Below are positions 31,185 through 39,071 of a DNA stretch of 64,000 bases, one piece after another (position 1 is the first letter of the stretch; each line of letters begins with the position of its first letter). Origin of the DNA: an uncultured bacterium (GTDB taxonomy: Bacteria > Cyanobacteriota > Vampirovibrionia > Gastranaerophilales > Gastranaerophilaceae); the NCBI GenBank assembly GCA_902788575.1, contig CADAKY010000005.1, positions 124,001-188,000 on the forward strand, in the 5' to 3' direction. The translations under genes and the position numbers were made by a program. A model generated the notes under the pieces. It was not told where the DNA came from. It made no database searches and saw only the letters and a list, made by a program, of their open reading frames with translations.

Positions 31185-32282
31185 ATGAAAACTTTCTCAT
31201 TGGAACAAATTGCACAGATTACGGGCGGTATGCTTACAAAAACAACTGATGTTGCTATTACAAACATCGCACCGCCGCTTTTGGCTGACGAAAATACGTT
31301 AGCACTTGCTTTGGGTGAAGACGAAATCAACAATTTATCTTCCACAAAAGCCCGTGCTGCATTGGTTCCGTTGGGGGTTAACATAGACGGATTTACAACA
31401 ATTGAAGTTGAAAGACCGCGTCTTGCAATGATGAAGCTTATAACAATGTTCTATGAAGAACCGAAAGTAAACAGCGGAATTCACCCGAGCGCAATAATTT
31501 CTCCTACAGCAAAAATCGGTCAGAATGTTTCTATCGGCGCAAATGTTGTTGTTGCAGAAAATGCTGTAATCGGTGATAACACTAAAATTCTTCCAAACTG
31601 CTACATTGGAAATGATGCTGTTATCGGAAAAGATTGTTTCTTCCATCCTGCAGTAAATATCGGCGATAGAGTAAAAGTAGGAGAGAAGGTTATTCTTCAC
31701 CACGGTGTATCACTCGGCGCTGACGGATTCAGCTTTGTAACAGAAAACCCGAACAACATTGAACAAGCCAGAAAAGATGGAGAAATCAAAGAAAGTAACG
31801 TTGAACAAGTTATATTCAAAATTCCTTCAATCGGTTCTGTTGTAATCGGCAACAATGTAGAAATAGGCGCAAACACTTGTATCGACAGAGGTACAATAGA
31901 AAATACCGTTGTCGGTGACAACACAAAAATAGATAACCTCGTTATGATAGGTCACAATTGCCGTATCGGAAAAGGCTGTATGATTGTTTCACAAGTCGGT
32001 ATTGCAGGAAGCTGCGTAATCGGTGACAGAGTCGTAATAGCAGGTCAGGCAGGTCTTGCAGACCATATTTCTATCGGAAGTGATACAATTATAGCCGCTC
32101 AAGCCGGTGTTACAAAAAGCTTCCCTGAAAAATCTATTGTTGTCGGCGCTCCGGCAGTTCCGAGAAAAGAATTTATTAAACAGTTAAAGATTATGAAAGA
32201 CGCCGGCGAATTAATCGGTAAATTCAAAAAATATGAACCTCTTTTGAAGTCATTTGAAGAAGAAGTTGCAGAGAAGGTGTAA
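31185..32282 (+). CDS. lpxD: UDP-3-O-(3-hydroxyacyl)glucosamine N-acyltransferase LpxD
   Basis: A 365-residue left-handed beta-helix acyltransferase, third step of lipid A synthesis. The N-terminal domain ([14 protein letters not shown]) is followed by hexapeptide repeats from about residue 100 ([25 protein letters not shown]). The catalytic-His region is [27 protein letters not shown] near 245-270, and the C-terminal helices contain [26 protein letters not shown] precedes the ATG. Length is typical. Confidence 0.95.
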   Translation: MKTFSLEQIAQITGGMLTKTTDVAITNIAPPLLADENTLALALGEDEINNLSSTKARAALVPLGVNIDGFTTIEVERPRLAMMKLITMFYEEPKVNSGIHPSAIISPTAKIGQNVSIGANVVVAENAVIGDNTKILPNCYIGNDAVIGKDCFFHPAVNIGDRVKVGEKVILHHGVSLGADGFSFVTENPNNIEQARKDGEIKESNVEQVIFKIPSIGSVVIGNNVEIGANTCIDRGTIENTVVGDNTKIDNLVMIGHNCRIGKGCMIVSQVGIAGSCVIGDRVVIAGQAGLADHISIGSDTIIAAQAGVTKSFPEKSIVVGAPAVPRKEFIKQLKIMKDAGELIGKFKKYEPLLKSFEEEVAEKV

Positions 32283-32384
32283 GGAGAATTGTGAACAGGT
32301 GAGCAGGCAGACAAGTTAAAAAGTGAATTTATATAAAATAACTTAATAACTTAATCACTCAATCACTTAATCACTTATAAAGCA
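32283..32384. repeat. Short AT-rich tandem repeats between lpxD and lpxC
   Basis: About 100 nt without a gene. It contains the near repeats TAACTTAATAACTTAATCACTCAATCACTTAATCACTTATAAA, that is, AATCACTT units preceded by AATAACTT units. They look like slippage products. No terminator or ribosome site is evident in front of lpxC. Confidence 0.5.
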
Positions 32385-33221
32385 ATGGTTACAATAAAGA
32401 ATGAGATAAAAACATCCGGTAAATCACTAATGAAAAATAAAATGTGCGAGGTTACACTAAAACCATCGCGCGGAGGTGGAATACGTATTTTTTCTAAAGG
32501 AGCAGAAATACCTTTTACAGTTTGTATTGAAAATCTATATTCGACAGACCATTGTGTAACTCTTTGCAGCAAAGAACAACGGACGCTTCTTGGAGATTAC
32601 AAATACAAGGTTATGCTCTGTGAACATTTTATTGCAGCATGCGCAATCTGCGGGATTGATGAATTGGATGTCTATTTGACCGAGACAGAAATGCCTATTT
32701 TTGACGGAAGCTCTAAAGTATGGGTGGAATTATTTAAGCAAGCCGGAATTGACGGAAAAAACAAAGATACTTATACTGTAAGCGAGCCTGTATATTATCT
32801 AAACGGCAAAACCAGCCTTGTAATTCTTCCGGACAGAGAAAACAGAATCACTTACGCTGTAAACTACGACCATCCTGATTTAAAAAACAAGTGGGTAACG
32901 CTTAATCCTGATAACTTGCAGGAAATTATAGAAGCCCGAACCTTTGGTTTCTACAAAGATTTAAAAAAATATCAGGCGCTTGGTTTCGCAAAAGGAGTTA
33001 CAATTGATAACACAGTAGGGCTGAAAGATATCGGATATACTACAGAATTGCGTTCAGAGCTTGAACCTATTAAGCATAAAATTTTGGATTTAATCGGAGA
33101 TTTGTACTTAACAGGAGTATCTCCTTTGAATTTGAGAGCGCAAATTTTGGTAAAAGAAGCTGGACATGCTGTTCACACGAAAGTAGCACAAATATTAAAA
33201 AGTAAATTAGTAAAAATATAA
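32385..33221 (+). CDS. lpxC: UDP-3-O-acyl-N-acetylglucosamine deacetylase LpxC
   Basis: A 278-residue zinc deacetylase, the committed step of lipid A synthesis. Domain I has LCEHFIAACAICGIDELDVYL (first zinc His) and MPIFDGSS. Domain II has the zinc ligands HKILDLIGD and the catalytic His in AGHAVHTK near the C-terminus, with ARTFGFYKDL in between. No clear ribosome site is seen before the ATG at 32385; another in-frame ATG lies 15 codons later, so the exact start is uncertain. fabZ follows 10 nt later. Confidence 0.92.
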   Translation: MVTIKNEIKTSGKSLMKNKMCEVTLKPSRGGGIRIFSKGAEIPFTVCIENLYSTDHCVTLCSKEQRTLLGDYKYKVMLCEHFIAACAICGIDELDVYLTETEMPIFDGSSKVWVELFKQAGIDGKNKDTYTVSEPVYYLNGKTSLVILPDRENRITYAVNYDHPDLKNKWVTLNPDNLQEIIEARTFGFYKDLKKYQALGFAKGVTIDNTVGLKDIGYTTELRSELEPIKHKILDLIGDLYLTGVSPLNLRAQILVKEAGHAVHTKVAQILKSKLVKI

Positions 33222-33231
33222 GGAGTAAAAA

Positions 33232-33687
33232 ATGACAGAAGAAATTAAAGAAGGAGAAGTTTTATCATTTGATATACAGCAAATTATGGAAATGATACCG
33301 CACAGATATCCGTTTTTGCTTGTAGATAGAATTACGGAATGCATTCCTGGCAAATATTCAAAAGGATATAAAAATTTGACAATGAACGAAGAATTTTTCC
33401 AAGGACATTTTCCGGGTAATCCGATTATGCCGGGAGTTTTGCAATTGGAAGCAATGGCGCAATGTTCGGCACCTATTTTGATGTGCATGCCTGAATACAA
33501 AGGCAAATTAACACTTTTTGCAGGTGTTGATAATGTAAGATTCAAAAATATTGTACGCCCTGGCGACAGATTTGAAATGTGCGTAGAAATGGTTAAAACA
33601 AAGGGACCTATCAGCAAATGCCATGCGGTTGGTTCTGTTGATGGAAAAGTTTGTGTAGAAGCTGATATGACAGTTGCATTAAAATAA
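33232..33687 (+). CDS. fabZ: 3-hydroxyacyl-[acyl-carrier-protein] dehydratase FabZ
   Basis: A 151-residue hot-dog fold dehydratase of fatty acid synthesis. IPHRYPFLLVDRI carries the catalytic His, and FFQGHFPGNPIMPGVLQLEAMAQ holds the catalytic Glu and the substrate tunnel. AAGGAG lies 6 nt before the ATG. In many Gram-negatives lpxA follows fabZ; here a rubrerythrin gene follows instead. Confidence 0.95.
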   Translation: MTEEIKEGEVLSFDIQQIMEMIPHRYPFLLVDRITECIPGKYSKGYKNLTMNEEFFQGHFPGNPIMPGVLQLEAMAQCSAPILMCMPEYKGKLTLFAGVDNVRFKNIVRPGDRFEMCVEMVKTKGPISKCHAVGSVDGKVCVEADMTVALK

Positions 33688-33695
33688 CTTTTTTA

Positions 33696-33704
33696 TGATA
33701 TAAT
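33696..33704 (+). promoter_or_regulatory. Extended -10 promoter (TGATATAAT) of the rubrerythrin gene
   Basis: TGATATAAT directly after fabZ gives a leader of about 40 nt containing AGAGAGGAATGAG ahead of the ATG at 33750. Confidence 0.6.
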
Positions 33705-33749
33705 GTTATTTGTGTATTAACTTTTAACAAAAGAGAGGAATGAGTAATT

Positions 33750-34292
33750 ATGGCAAAATACGTATGTTCTGTATGCGGTTATACAGTAGAAGGCGAAGCT
33801 CCTGAAACTTGCCCTGTTTGCGGTGCGGTTAGAGAAGTTTTCACAAAAGTTGAAGATGGTAATAAAACTTATGCTGACGAACACAAAGTTGGTATAGCAA
33901 AAGACTTGGACCCTGAAATTATGGAAGGTTTGAGAGCAAACTTTACCGGAGAATGCGCAGAAGTAGGTATGTACCTTGCAATGGCTAGACAAGCTGACAG
34001 AGAAGGATATCCGGAAGTTGCGGAAGCATACAAAAGATATGCATTCGAAGAAGCTGACCATGCATCAAGATTTGCGGAATTGCTGGGCGAAGTTCTTACA
34101 AATTCAACAAAGAGAAATCTTGAAATGAGAGCTGAAGCTGAATTTGGTGCTTGCGAAGGTAAATTAAAGCTTGCTAAGAAAGCAAAAGAATTGGGTCTTG
34201 ATGCAATTCATGATACAGTTCACGAAATGGCAAAAGATGAAGCTCGCCACGGCAAAGGCTTTGACGGACTGCTTGCAAGATATTTTGTATAA
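33750..34292 (+). CDS. Reverse rubrerythrin (N-terminal rubredoxin domain)
   Basis: A 180-residue peroxide reductase with the domain order reversed from classical rubrerythrin. The N-terminal rubredoxin-like iron site is [22 protein letters not shown] (two CxxC). The C-terminal four-helix di-iron domain has [35 protein letters not shown] and [17 protein letters not shown], with E..EAD-H and E-ARH ligands. Such enzymes detoxify peroxide in anaerobes. It has its own promoter and a strong terminator, so it is an independent unit inside the LPS cluster. Confidence 0.9.
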   Translation: MAKYVCSVCGYTVEGEAPETCPVCGAVREVFTKVEDGNKTYADEHKVGIAKDLDPEIMEGLRANFTGECAEVGMYLAMARQADREGYPEVAEAYKRYAFEEADHASRFAELLGEVLTNSTKRNLEMRAEAEFGACEGKLKLAKKAKELGLDAIHDTVHEMAKDEARHGKGFDGLLARYFV

Positions 34293-34315
34293 GGTTAGCA
34301 AATTTGTTATATTTA

Positions 34316-34358
34316 AAAGAGGTTGTCTAAAGAACACGGGCAGCCTCTTTTATTTTTT
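34316..34358 (+). terminator. Rho-independent terminator of the rubrerythrin gene
   Basis: AAAAGAGGTTGTC...GGGCAGCCTCTTTT forms an 11-bp stem with slight mismatches, followed by an A/T-rich tail with a T run. Confidence 0.8.
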
Positions 34359-34407
34359 ATTTTATACATACTCAATTTTGTGTTAAAATTTTAAGGCGGG
34401 GTTAAAG

Positions 34408-35430
34408 ATGACAGAGGGAATTAAGGGAAAAATATTATTAATCAAATTATCCTCATTAGGGGATGTCATTTTTAATATACCGCTTGCAAATTCTCTTAAA
34501 AAAGCGGGATATTCTCTCACATGGCTTGTCGGAGAAAAAGGATATGATGTTATAAAAAATAATCCCTGTGTTGATGATGTTATTTTAGCCCCTTTTGTTA
34601 AATGGAAAAAAAGCGGATTCTCTTTTCGTGAATATTTTTCAATACTGAAAAAAATAAGAGATGAACAATTTGATATTTCAATTGATACTCAGGGAAGATT
34701 TAAGAGTTTGATGTTTAATCTTTTTTGCGGAGCAAAGAGACGTATTGCAGGAAGTGACGGAAAAGAATTCTCAAAATTCGGAGCGAATGAAATTGTTCCT
34801 GTCGGTAAAAATATTTTTGAGGTAAACGTAGTTGAAAAATACCTCGATTTTGCAAAATATCTTGATGCAGAAACTGATATAACCGACATGTCACTTCCTC
34901 CATCCGAAACAAAAGACATTGAAAATGTTGATAATATGTTAAAAGGGATAAATAAACCAATTGCGGTTTTATGTCCTCAGACGACCTGGGTTACAAAACA
35001 CTGGGACAAAGAAAACTGGATAGAATTAACTGAAAAAATAAGCGGCAGATTTTCTCTTGTATTTACAGGAACAGACTATGATTTTTTAGAATCCATAAAC
35101 AACGGACAAGGCTTAAACCTTGCCGGCAAAACGAATTTAAAAGAGCTTATTGAAATTTTCCGAAGAAGTGATTTAATTATTTCACTTGACAGCGGAAGTA
35201 CGCATTTAGCACGGGCAGCGCAGGCTAAGGCAATAATTTCAATATTTTGCTCAACACCGGAAAAATATTACGCACCGATTGGTGAAAATTATATTTCTTT
35301 TGGAGGTAAACTTGAATGCAGACCTTGTCATAAAAGAAAATGTAAAAATAATACTTTAGCCTGCACAAAACTTCCGAATGTTGAAGAAGTTTTAAGCGCA
35401 GTGGATAAATTAACAGAAAAGGAAAATTAA
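34408..35430 (+). CDS. Glycosyltransferase family 9, heptosyltransferase-like
   Basis: A 340-residue GT-B enzyme of the ADP-heptose:LPS heptosyltransferase family (WaaC/F/Q). The N-terminal motif ILLIKLSSLGDVIFNIPLANSLKK is classical, FDISIDTQGRFKS follows, and the C-terminal half shows PQTTWVTKHWDKENWIEL, VFTGTDYDFLES and IISLDSGSTHLARA. A Cys pair lies near the end (CRPCHKRKC). GGCGGGG lies upstream of the ATG. waaA starts at the base after its stop, consistent with inner-core assembly. Confidence 0.88.
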   Translation: MTEGIKGKILLIKLSSLGDVIFNIPLANSLKKAGYSLTWLVGEKGYDVIKNNPCVDDVILAPFVKWKKSGFSFREYFSILKKIRDEQFDISIDTQGRFKSLMFNLFCGAKRRIAGSDGKEFSKFGANEIVPVGKNIFEVNVVEKYLDFAKYLDAETDITDMSLPPSETKDIENVDNMLKGINKPIAVLCPQTTWVTKHWDKENWIELTEKISGRFSLVFTGTDYDFLESINNGQGLNLAGKTNLKELIEIFRRSDLIISLDSGSTHLARAAQAKAIISIFCSTPEKYYAPIGENYISFGGKLECRPCHKRKCKNNTLACTKLPNVEEVLSAVDKLTEKEN

Positions 35431-36681
35431 ATGAAATATTTGATAAAATTCGGGCAAAAACTTTCAACACTTGGTTTTTATATAGCATTACCGTTTTATT
35501 TTTTGGAACGCGTAATCCATAAAAAATCCGGCGGCTGGAAAGAAAAATTCGGCAATATTGATTACCTTGAAGGTGAAAAGGTTATAATGCTTCACGGGTG
35601 CTCGGTCGGTGAAATTGTTGCTGTAGAAGAAATGGCAAAGAAAATAAAATCGGCTTTTCCTGAATATAAACTTGTTGTAACCACTTCAACTCTCACCGGT
35701 CAGGATATTGCAAAGAAAAAATTTGAACAAATTGCAGATTTAATAACATTTTTCCCTTTTGATATTGAGCCTTCCGTAAACAAGTTTTTGGATAGAATCC
35801 ACCCGTCGCTTGTTCTGATTGCAGAAACTGAAATTTGGCCATGTTTTGCATTTTTTTGCAAAGAAAGAAACATCCCTCTTTTTATAATTAACGGAAGAAT
35901 TTCCGATTTGTCATATAAATCTTATCGACTTGCAAAACCTTTCTTTAAAGAAGTATTCAAAAATTATTCAGCAATTTATGCTCAAAGCAGAGAAGATGTT
36001 GAAAAATTTATTTCTATCGGCAACGAAAAAGAAAAAACCGATTTTATGGGCAATTTAAAATTCGGAATCACAAAGAATGAAACATCTGTTGATGTTGGGC
36101 AAAACGATTTCAGAATTCTGCTTGCAGGAAGTACGCACAAGCCGGAAAACCCGATAATTCTTGAAACATACGCAAAATTGAAAAACAACTTTTCGGACCT
36201 TAAGCTTTTAATTGCTCCCCGCCATCTTGAAAGAGTGAGTGAAATTGAAAACTATGCAAAAAATCTCGGTTTAAAATTCGGAAATCGTTCCAAGGGTGAT
36301 AAATTCAGTGAAAATACAGATGTATTGATTTTGGATACATTGGGCGAACTCAAAAACATGTATGCAATTTCTCATATTGCCTTTATTGGCGGAAGCTTTA
36401 ACAAAACCGGCGGGCATAATCCGCTGGAGGCTACAATTTGGGAAAAACCTGTTTTCTCAGGCCCGAATATCTTTAACTTTAAGGATATTTACAAAATTCT
36501 CACAGCCTCAGGTGCAGCAAAAGTTGTACGCAACGGAGAGGAACTTTATAATTCAATAAATGCAATCCTTTCTGACGAAAATTTATACAATAAAATGAAA
36601 CAATCCTGCGCATCGACCTTTGAAGAACAGCGCGGAGCCGCCGATTTTGTAATATCAAAAATGCAAGAGGTGCTTAAATAA
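35431..36681 (+). CDS. waaA: 3-deoxy-D-manno-octulosonic acid transferase WaaA
   Basis: A 416-residue GT-B enzyme that transfers Kdo to lipid A. An N-terminal membrane-proximal helix (FGQKLSTLGFYIALPFYFLERV) is followed by MLHGCSVGEIVA, LVVTTSTLTGQDIAKKKF, LIAETEIWPCFAFFCKERNIPLFIINGRIS (catalytic Glu region), LLAGSTHKPE and GGSFNKTGGHNPLEATIWEKPV. The length fits WaaA. The ATG immediately follows the glycosyltransferase stop and the stop overlaps the next start, so these genes form one operon. Confidence 0.93.
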   Translation: MKYLIKFGQKLSTLGFYIALPFYFLERVIHKKSGGWKEKFGNIDYLEGEKVIMLHGCSVGEIVAVEEMAKKIKSAFPEYKLVVTTSTLTGQDIAKKKFEQIADLITFFPFDIEPSVNKFLDRIHPSLVLIAETEIWPCFAFFCKERNIPLFIINGRISDLSYKSYRLAKPFFKEVFKNYSAIYAQSREDVEKFISIGNEKEKTDFMGNLKFGITKNETSVDVGQNDFRILLAGSTHKPENPIILETYAKLKNNFSDLKLLIAPRHLERVSEIENYAKNLGLKFGNRSKGDKFSENTDVLILDTLGELKNMYAISHIAFIGGSFNKTGGHNPLEATIWEKPVFSGPNIFNFKDIYKILTASGAAKVVRNGEELYNSINAILSDENLYNKMKQSCASTFEEQRGAADFVISKMQEVLK

Positions 36682-37628
36682 TGAAAACAGGCGCTTTTAT
36701 CGTTCCGACAGGAATCGGAGCTTCTATAGGAGGATTTGCAGGTGACGCAAGTGTTTGGGCAAGAAAATTTTCCCCAAAATGCAGACTTATTGTGAACCCG
36801 AATGTTGTTAATGCCGCCTGCTTTTCAGGAATTACAGAAAACATGCTTTATGTTGAAGGATATTCCGTTGATGAATTTTTCAAAGGAAACTTAAAACTTA
36901 AACCCTCAAATAACAACAAAATCGGTGTTATTTTTGATAAATCAATATCTAAAGAAGTTTTGAATGTTCATATAAATACGATAAATGCAGTAAAAACAGT
37001 ATACGGAACGGATGTTATCGGCTGTGAAATTACGGATGAACCTGTCGGAGTTGAATTTTTTGTCGATAAATCAGCTATTTCAACCGGAAACGTAGAAAAC
37101 CTTGATACACTTTCTAATGCGGCTAAAAAACTTATTAAAAGAGGGGCTGAAGCAATTGCAATAGTTTGTCGTTTTCCGGAAGATAACGAAAATGACGATT
37201 ACGCCTCCGGAATCGGAGTCGATCCGGTTGGAGGGGTTGAAGCAATAATATCTCATTTTATTTCAAAAGAATTTCAGATTCCGTGCGCACATGCGCCGGC
37301 TTTTGATGATATTTCGATTCCGACAAAAATTGTAGACCCGAGAGCCGCCGCTGAATACATTACACCGACATTTCTGCCGTGTATTTTGCTTGGCTTAAGT
37401 CAGGCGCCAATGCTTACGAAAAATGAAGGTATATCCGTTCTGGATGTAGATTTTTTAGTGGTTCCATATAGCGCAATGGGGTCAATTCCTGTTTTAGAAA
37501 TGTCAAAAATAGGAAAAAAAATATACGCGGTAAAAGAAAATTCAACAGTACTTGATGTAACAGGGCTGAAATTGAATATAAAATGTGATATAATAGAAAC
37601 ATATAGAGAACTATGGGAGCTAATATGA
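36681..37628 (+). CDS. DUF3326 family protein
   Basis: A 315-residue protein with the recognisable start FIVPTGIGASIGGFAGDA and the segments LIVNPNVVNAACFSGITENMLYVEGY and IGVDPVGGVEAIISHFIS. These fit DUF3326, a family I know mainly from cyanobacteria and some plants, with unknown function. The ATG shares a base with the waaA stop. The next gene, a prepilin, overlaps its stop by 4 nt. No signal peptide or membrane helix is present. Confidence 0.75.
   Translation: MKTGAFIVPTGIGASIGGFAGDASVWARKFSPKCRLIVNPNVVNAACFSGITENMLYVEGYSVDEFFKGNLKLKPSNNNKIGVIFDKSISKEVLNVHINTINAVKTVYGTDVIGCEITDEPVGVEFFVDKSAISTGNVENLDTLSNAAKKLIKRGAEAIAIVCRFPEDNENDDYASGIGVDPVGGVEAIISHFISKEFQIPCAHAPAFDDISIPTKIVDPRAAAEYITPTFLPCILLGLSQAPMLTKNEGISVLDVDFLVVPYSAMGSIPVLEMSKIGKKIYAVKENSTVLDVTGLKLNIKCDIIETYRELWELI
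37589..37594 (+). promoter_or_regulatory. Internal extended -10 (TGATATAAT) ahead of the prepilin gene
   Basis: TGATATAAT lies inside the DUF3326 coding region about 30 nt before the prepilin start, so that gene may also be expressed separately. The match alone is not proof. Confidence 0.4.
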
Positions 37629-38434
37629 AGAAATTTTTAAAAGGATTCACTCTGACTGAATTACTTATATGCGTTGCAATAATAGGTATTATATCCGCAA
37701 TGGGCGCAAATATTATGAAAAAGACCACCGCAAAAGCGTACAGAGAATACTATAGAACAGGATATCAAAACCTTTATGATGCACTTGCAGATTTGAGATA
37801 CAGCGGGAATGATATTGATAATAATAGTCCCAAAGCCCGCACAGATTTAGCTGAAGCATTAAGAGGTTTATTTGGTGTGCCAAGTAGAAATGGTGACCCT
37901 ACCACAATGGTAAGAACAAGAAACGGCATTATATATGATATAGCAACAGATAATGGCAGTGGTTCTTACATAATAACAATGCGGGTTCCTCAGGCAAAAA
38001 CACGAACCAATACAAATGGTTTATCACAGGCTGAAGAATATTTTTATCATTTTGACCCAAATAGCGGTGAAGCTCATTTAATTCCGCTTGCTATGCAAGC
38101 TGATAACCTGCTGAAATTTTATGTAGATGAGGGTACAGAAGGAAGAACTACATATGCCGGTTCCGGAAGTACAGCTTCCGTAACGTATAACAAAATAACC
38201 CCTGTTAGTTATAGAGAAGCAGCCTGTCAAGTAAATGGGCCTTTATATATACAATTACCGAATAATTACGGAACAAAATTAAAGAAAATAAATGCAAATA
38301 GTGGCAATTGGAATACAAATAATTGGAGTTTTACAACAGGAACAACAACATCAAGAGAAATATTTAATTGTGCCGGCGTTAGTAATACGCAAGGAAAACC
38401 TAACGGCATAATTCGTCCGTACACAGGACGTTAA
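37625..38434 (+). CDS. Type IV prepilin-like protein
   Basis: About 269 residues from the ATG at 37625 (GGGAGC upstream), in preference to an in-frame start at 37613. MKKFLKGFTLTELLICVAII is a class III signal: basic leader, Gly, then Phe+1 and Glu+5, followed by the hydrophobic helix. A type IV-pilin peptidase would cleave after Gly7. The remaining region (YREYYRTGYQNLYDALADLR) continues the helix and ends in a Gly/Thr/Asn-rich globular part. It may be a minor pilin or a type II secretion pseudopilin. No other pilus gene is adjacent. Confidence 0.8.
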   Translation: MKKFLKGFTLTELLICVAIIGIISAMGANIMKKTTAKAYREYYRTGYQNLYDALADLRYSGNDIDNNSPKARTDLAEALRGLFGVPSRNGDPTTMVRTRNGIIYDIATDNGSGSYIITMRVPQAKTRTNTNGLSQAEEYFYHFDPNSGEAHLIPLAMQADNLLKFYVDEGTEGRTTYAGSGSTASVTYNKITPVSYREAACQVNGPLYIQLPNNYGTKLKKINANSGNWNTNNWSFTTGTTTSREIFNCAGVSNTQGKPNGIIRPYTGR

Positions 38435-38553
38435 TCATTCAGATTAAATTGTCCGACAGTTGTCCCGACTCGGAATGCATGCTAGAATGTTTATCAAACC
38501 AAGTAAAGGAGTAAAGGGGTAAAGGGGTAATACATATAAGAAGGGTAATTATT

Positions 38554-39060
38554 ATGAAATGTTTAAAATATATAAAATCAGGAATGTTAATTTTATTAAG
38601 TGCCGGTTTACTGACAACAAGCGCAATCTGCACAGATAAAGTTCAGGCACAGCCTGCATCAACACAGACTAAGCCTGCCGTACAGCAGCAAACAACAGCC
38701 GTTAAAGCTGCACCGATTGCTATCGTAAACGCACCGAGTTCGTATTTAAATAAAACAGTTCTTATGAATGCAAAATTCGACAAGTTCTCAACTCTCGGTC
38801 TTGATTATAAACCTGCATTCAAGTCATCTGAGGATTATATTTCATTTTTAATTAAGCGCGAAGATACCAGCTTTAATATCCCGCTTTCCGAAATGAAATT
38901 GTTTCTTAAACGTGATACAGCGGAAAAATTTATCGACCTAAAAACCGATGACGAAATAGAAATCAAAGGTGTCGTATTTTCTGATGCACTCGGAGATGCA
39001 TGGGTTGATGTTAAAGAACTTAAAATTACAAAAAAAGCTCCCGAAACAGATAAAAAATAG
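38554..39060 (+). CDS. Secreted hypothetical protein
   Basis: A 168-residue protein with an N-terminal hydrophobic signal (SGMLILLSAGLLTTSAIC) and a Pro/Gln/Thr-rich linker up to about residue 50. The mature domain has alternating strands (YLNKTVLMNAKFDKFSTLG, EIEIKGVVFSD) that would fit a small barrel such as an OB fold (inference). A Lys-rich end follows. The preceding 119 nt hold AGTAAAGG-type tandem repeats (38499-38532) and AGAAGGG as ribosome site. The GH57 gene starts 11 nt later. Confidence 0.65.
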   Translation: MKCLKYIKSGMLILLSAGLLTTSAICTDKVQAQPASTQTKPAVQQQTTAVKAAPIAIVNAPSSYLNKTVLMNAKFDKFSTLGLDYKPAFKSSEDYISFLIKREDTSFNIPLSEMKLFLKRDTAEKFIDLKTDDEIEIKGVVFSDALGDAWVDVKELKITKKAPETDKK

Positions 39061-39071
39061 AGGAATTTCGT

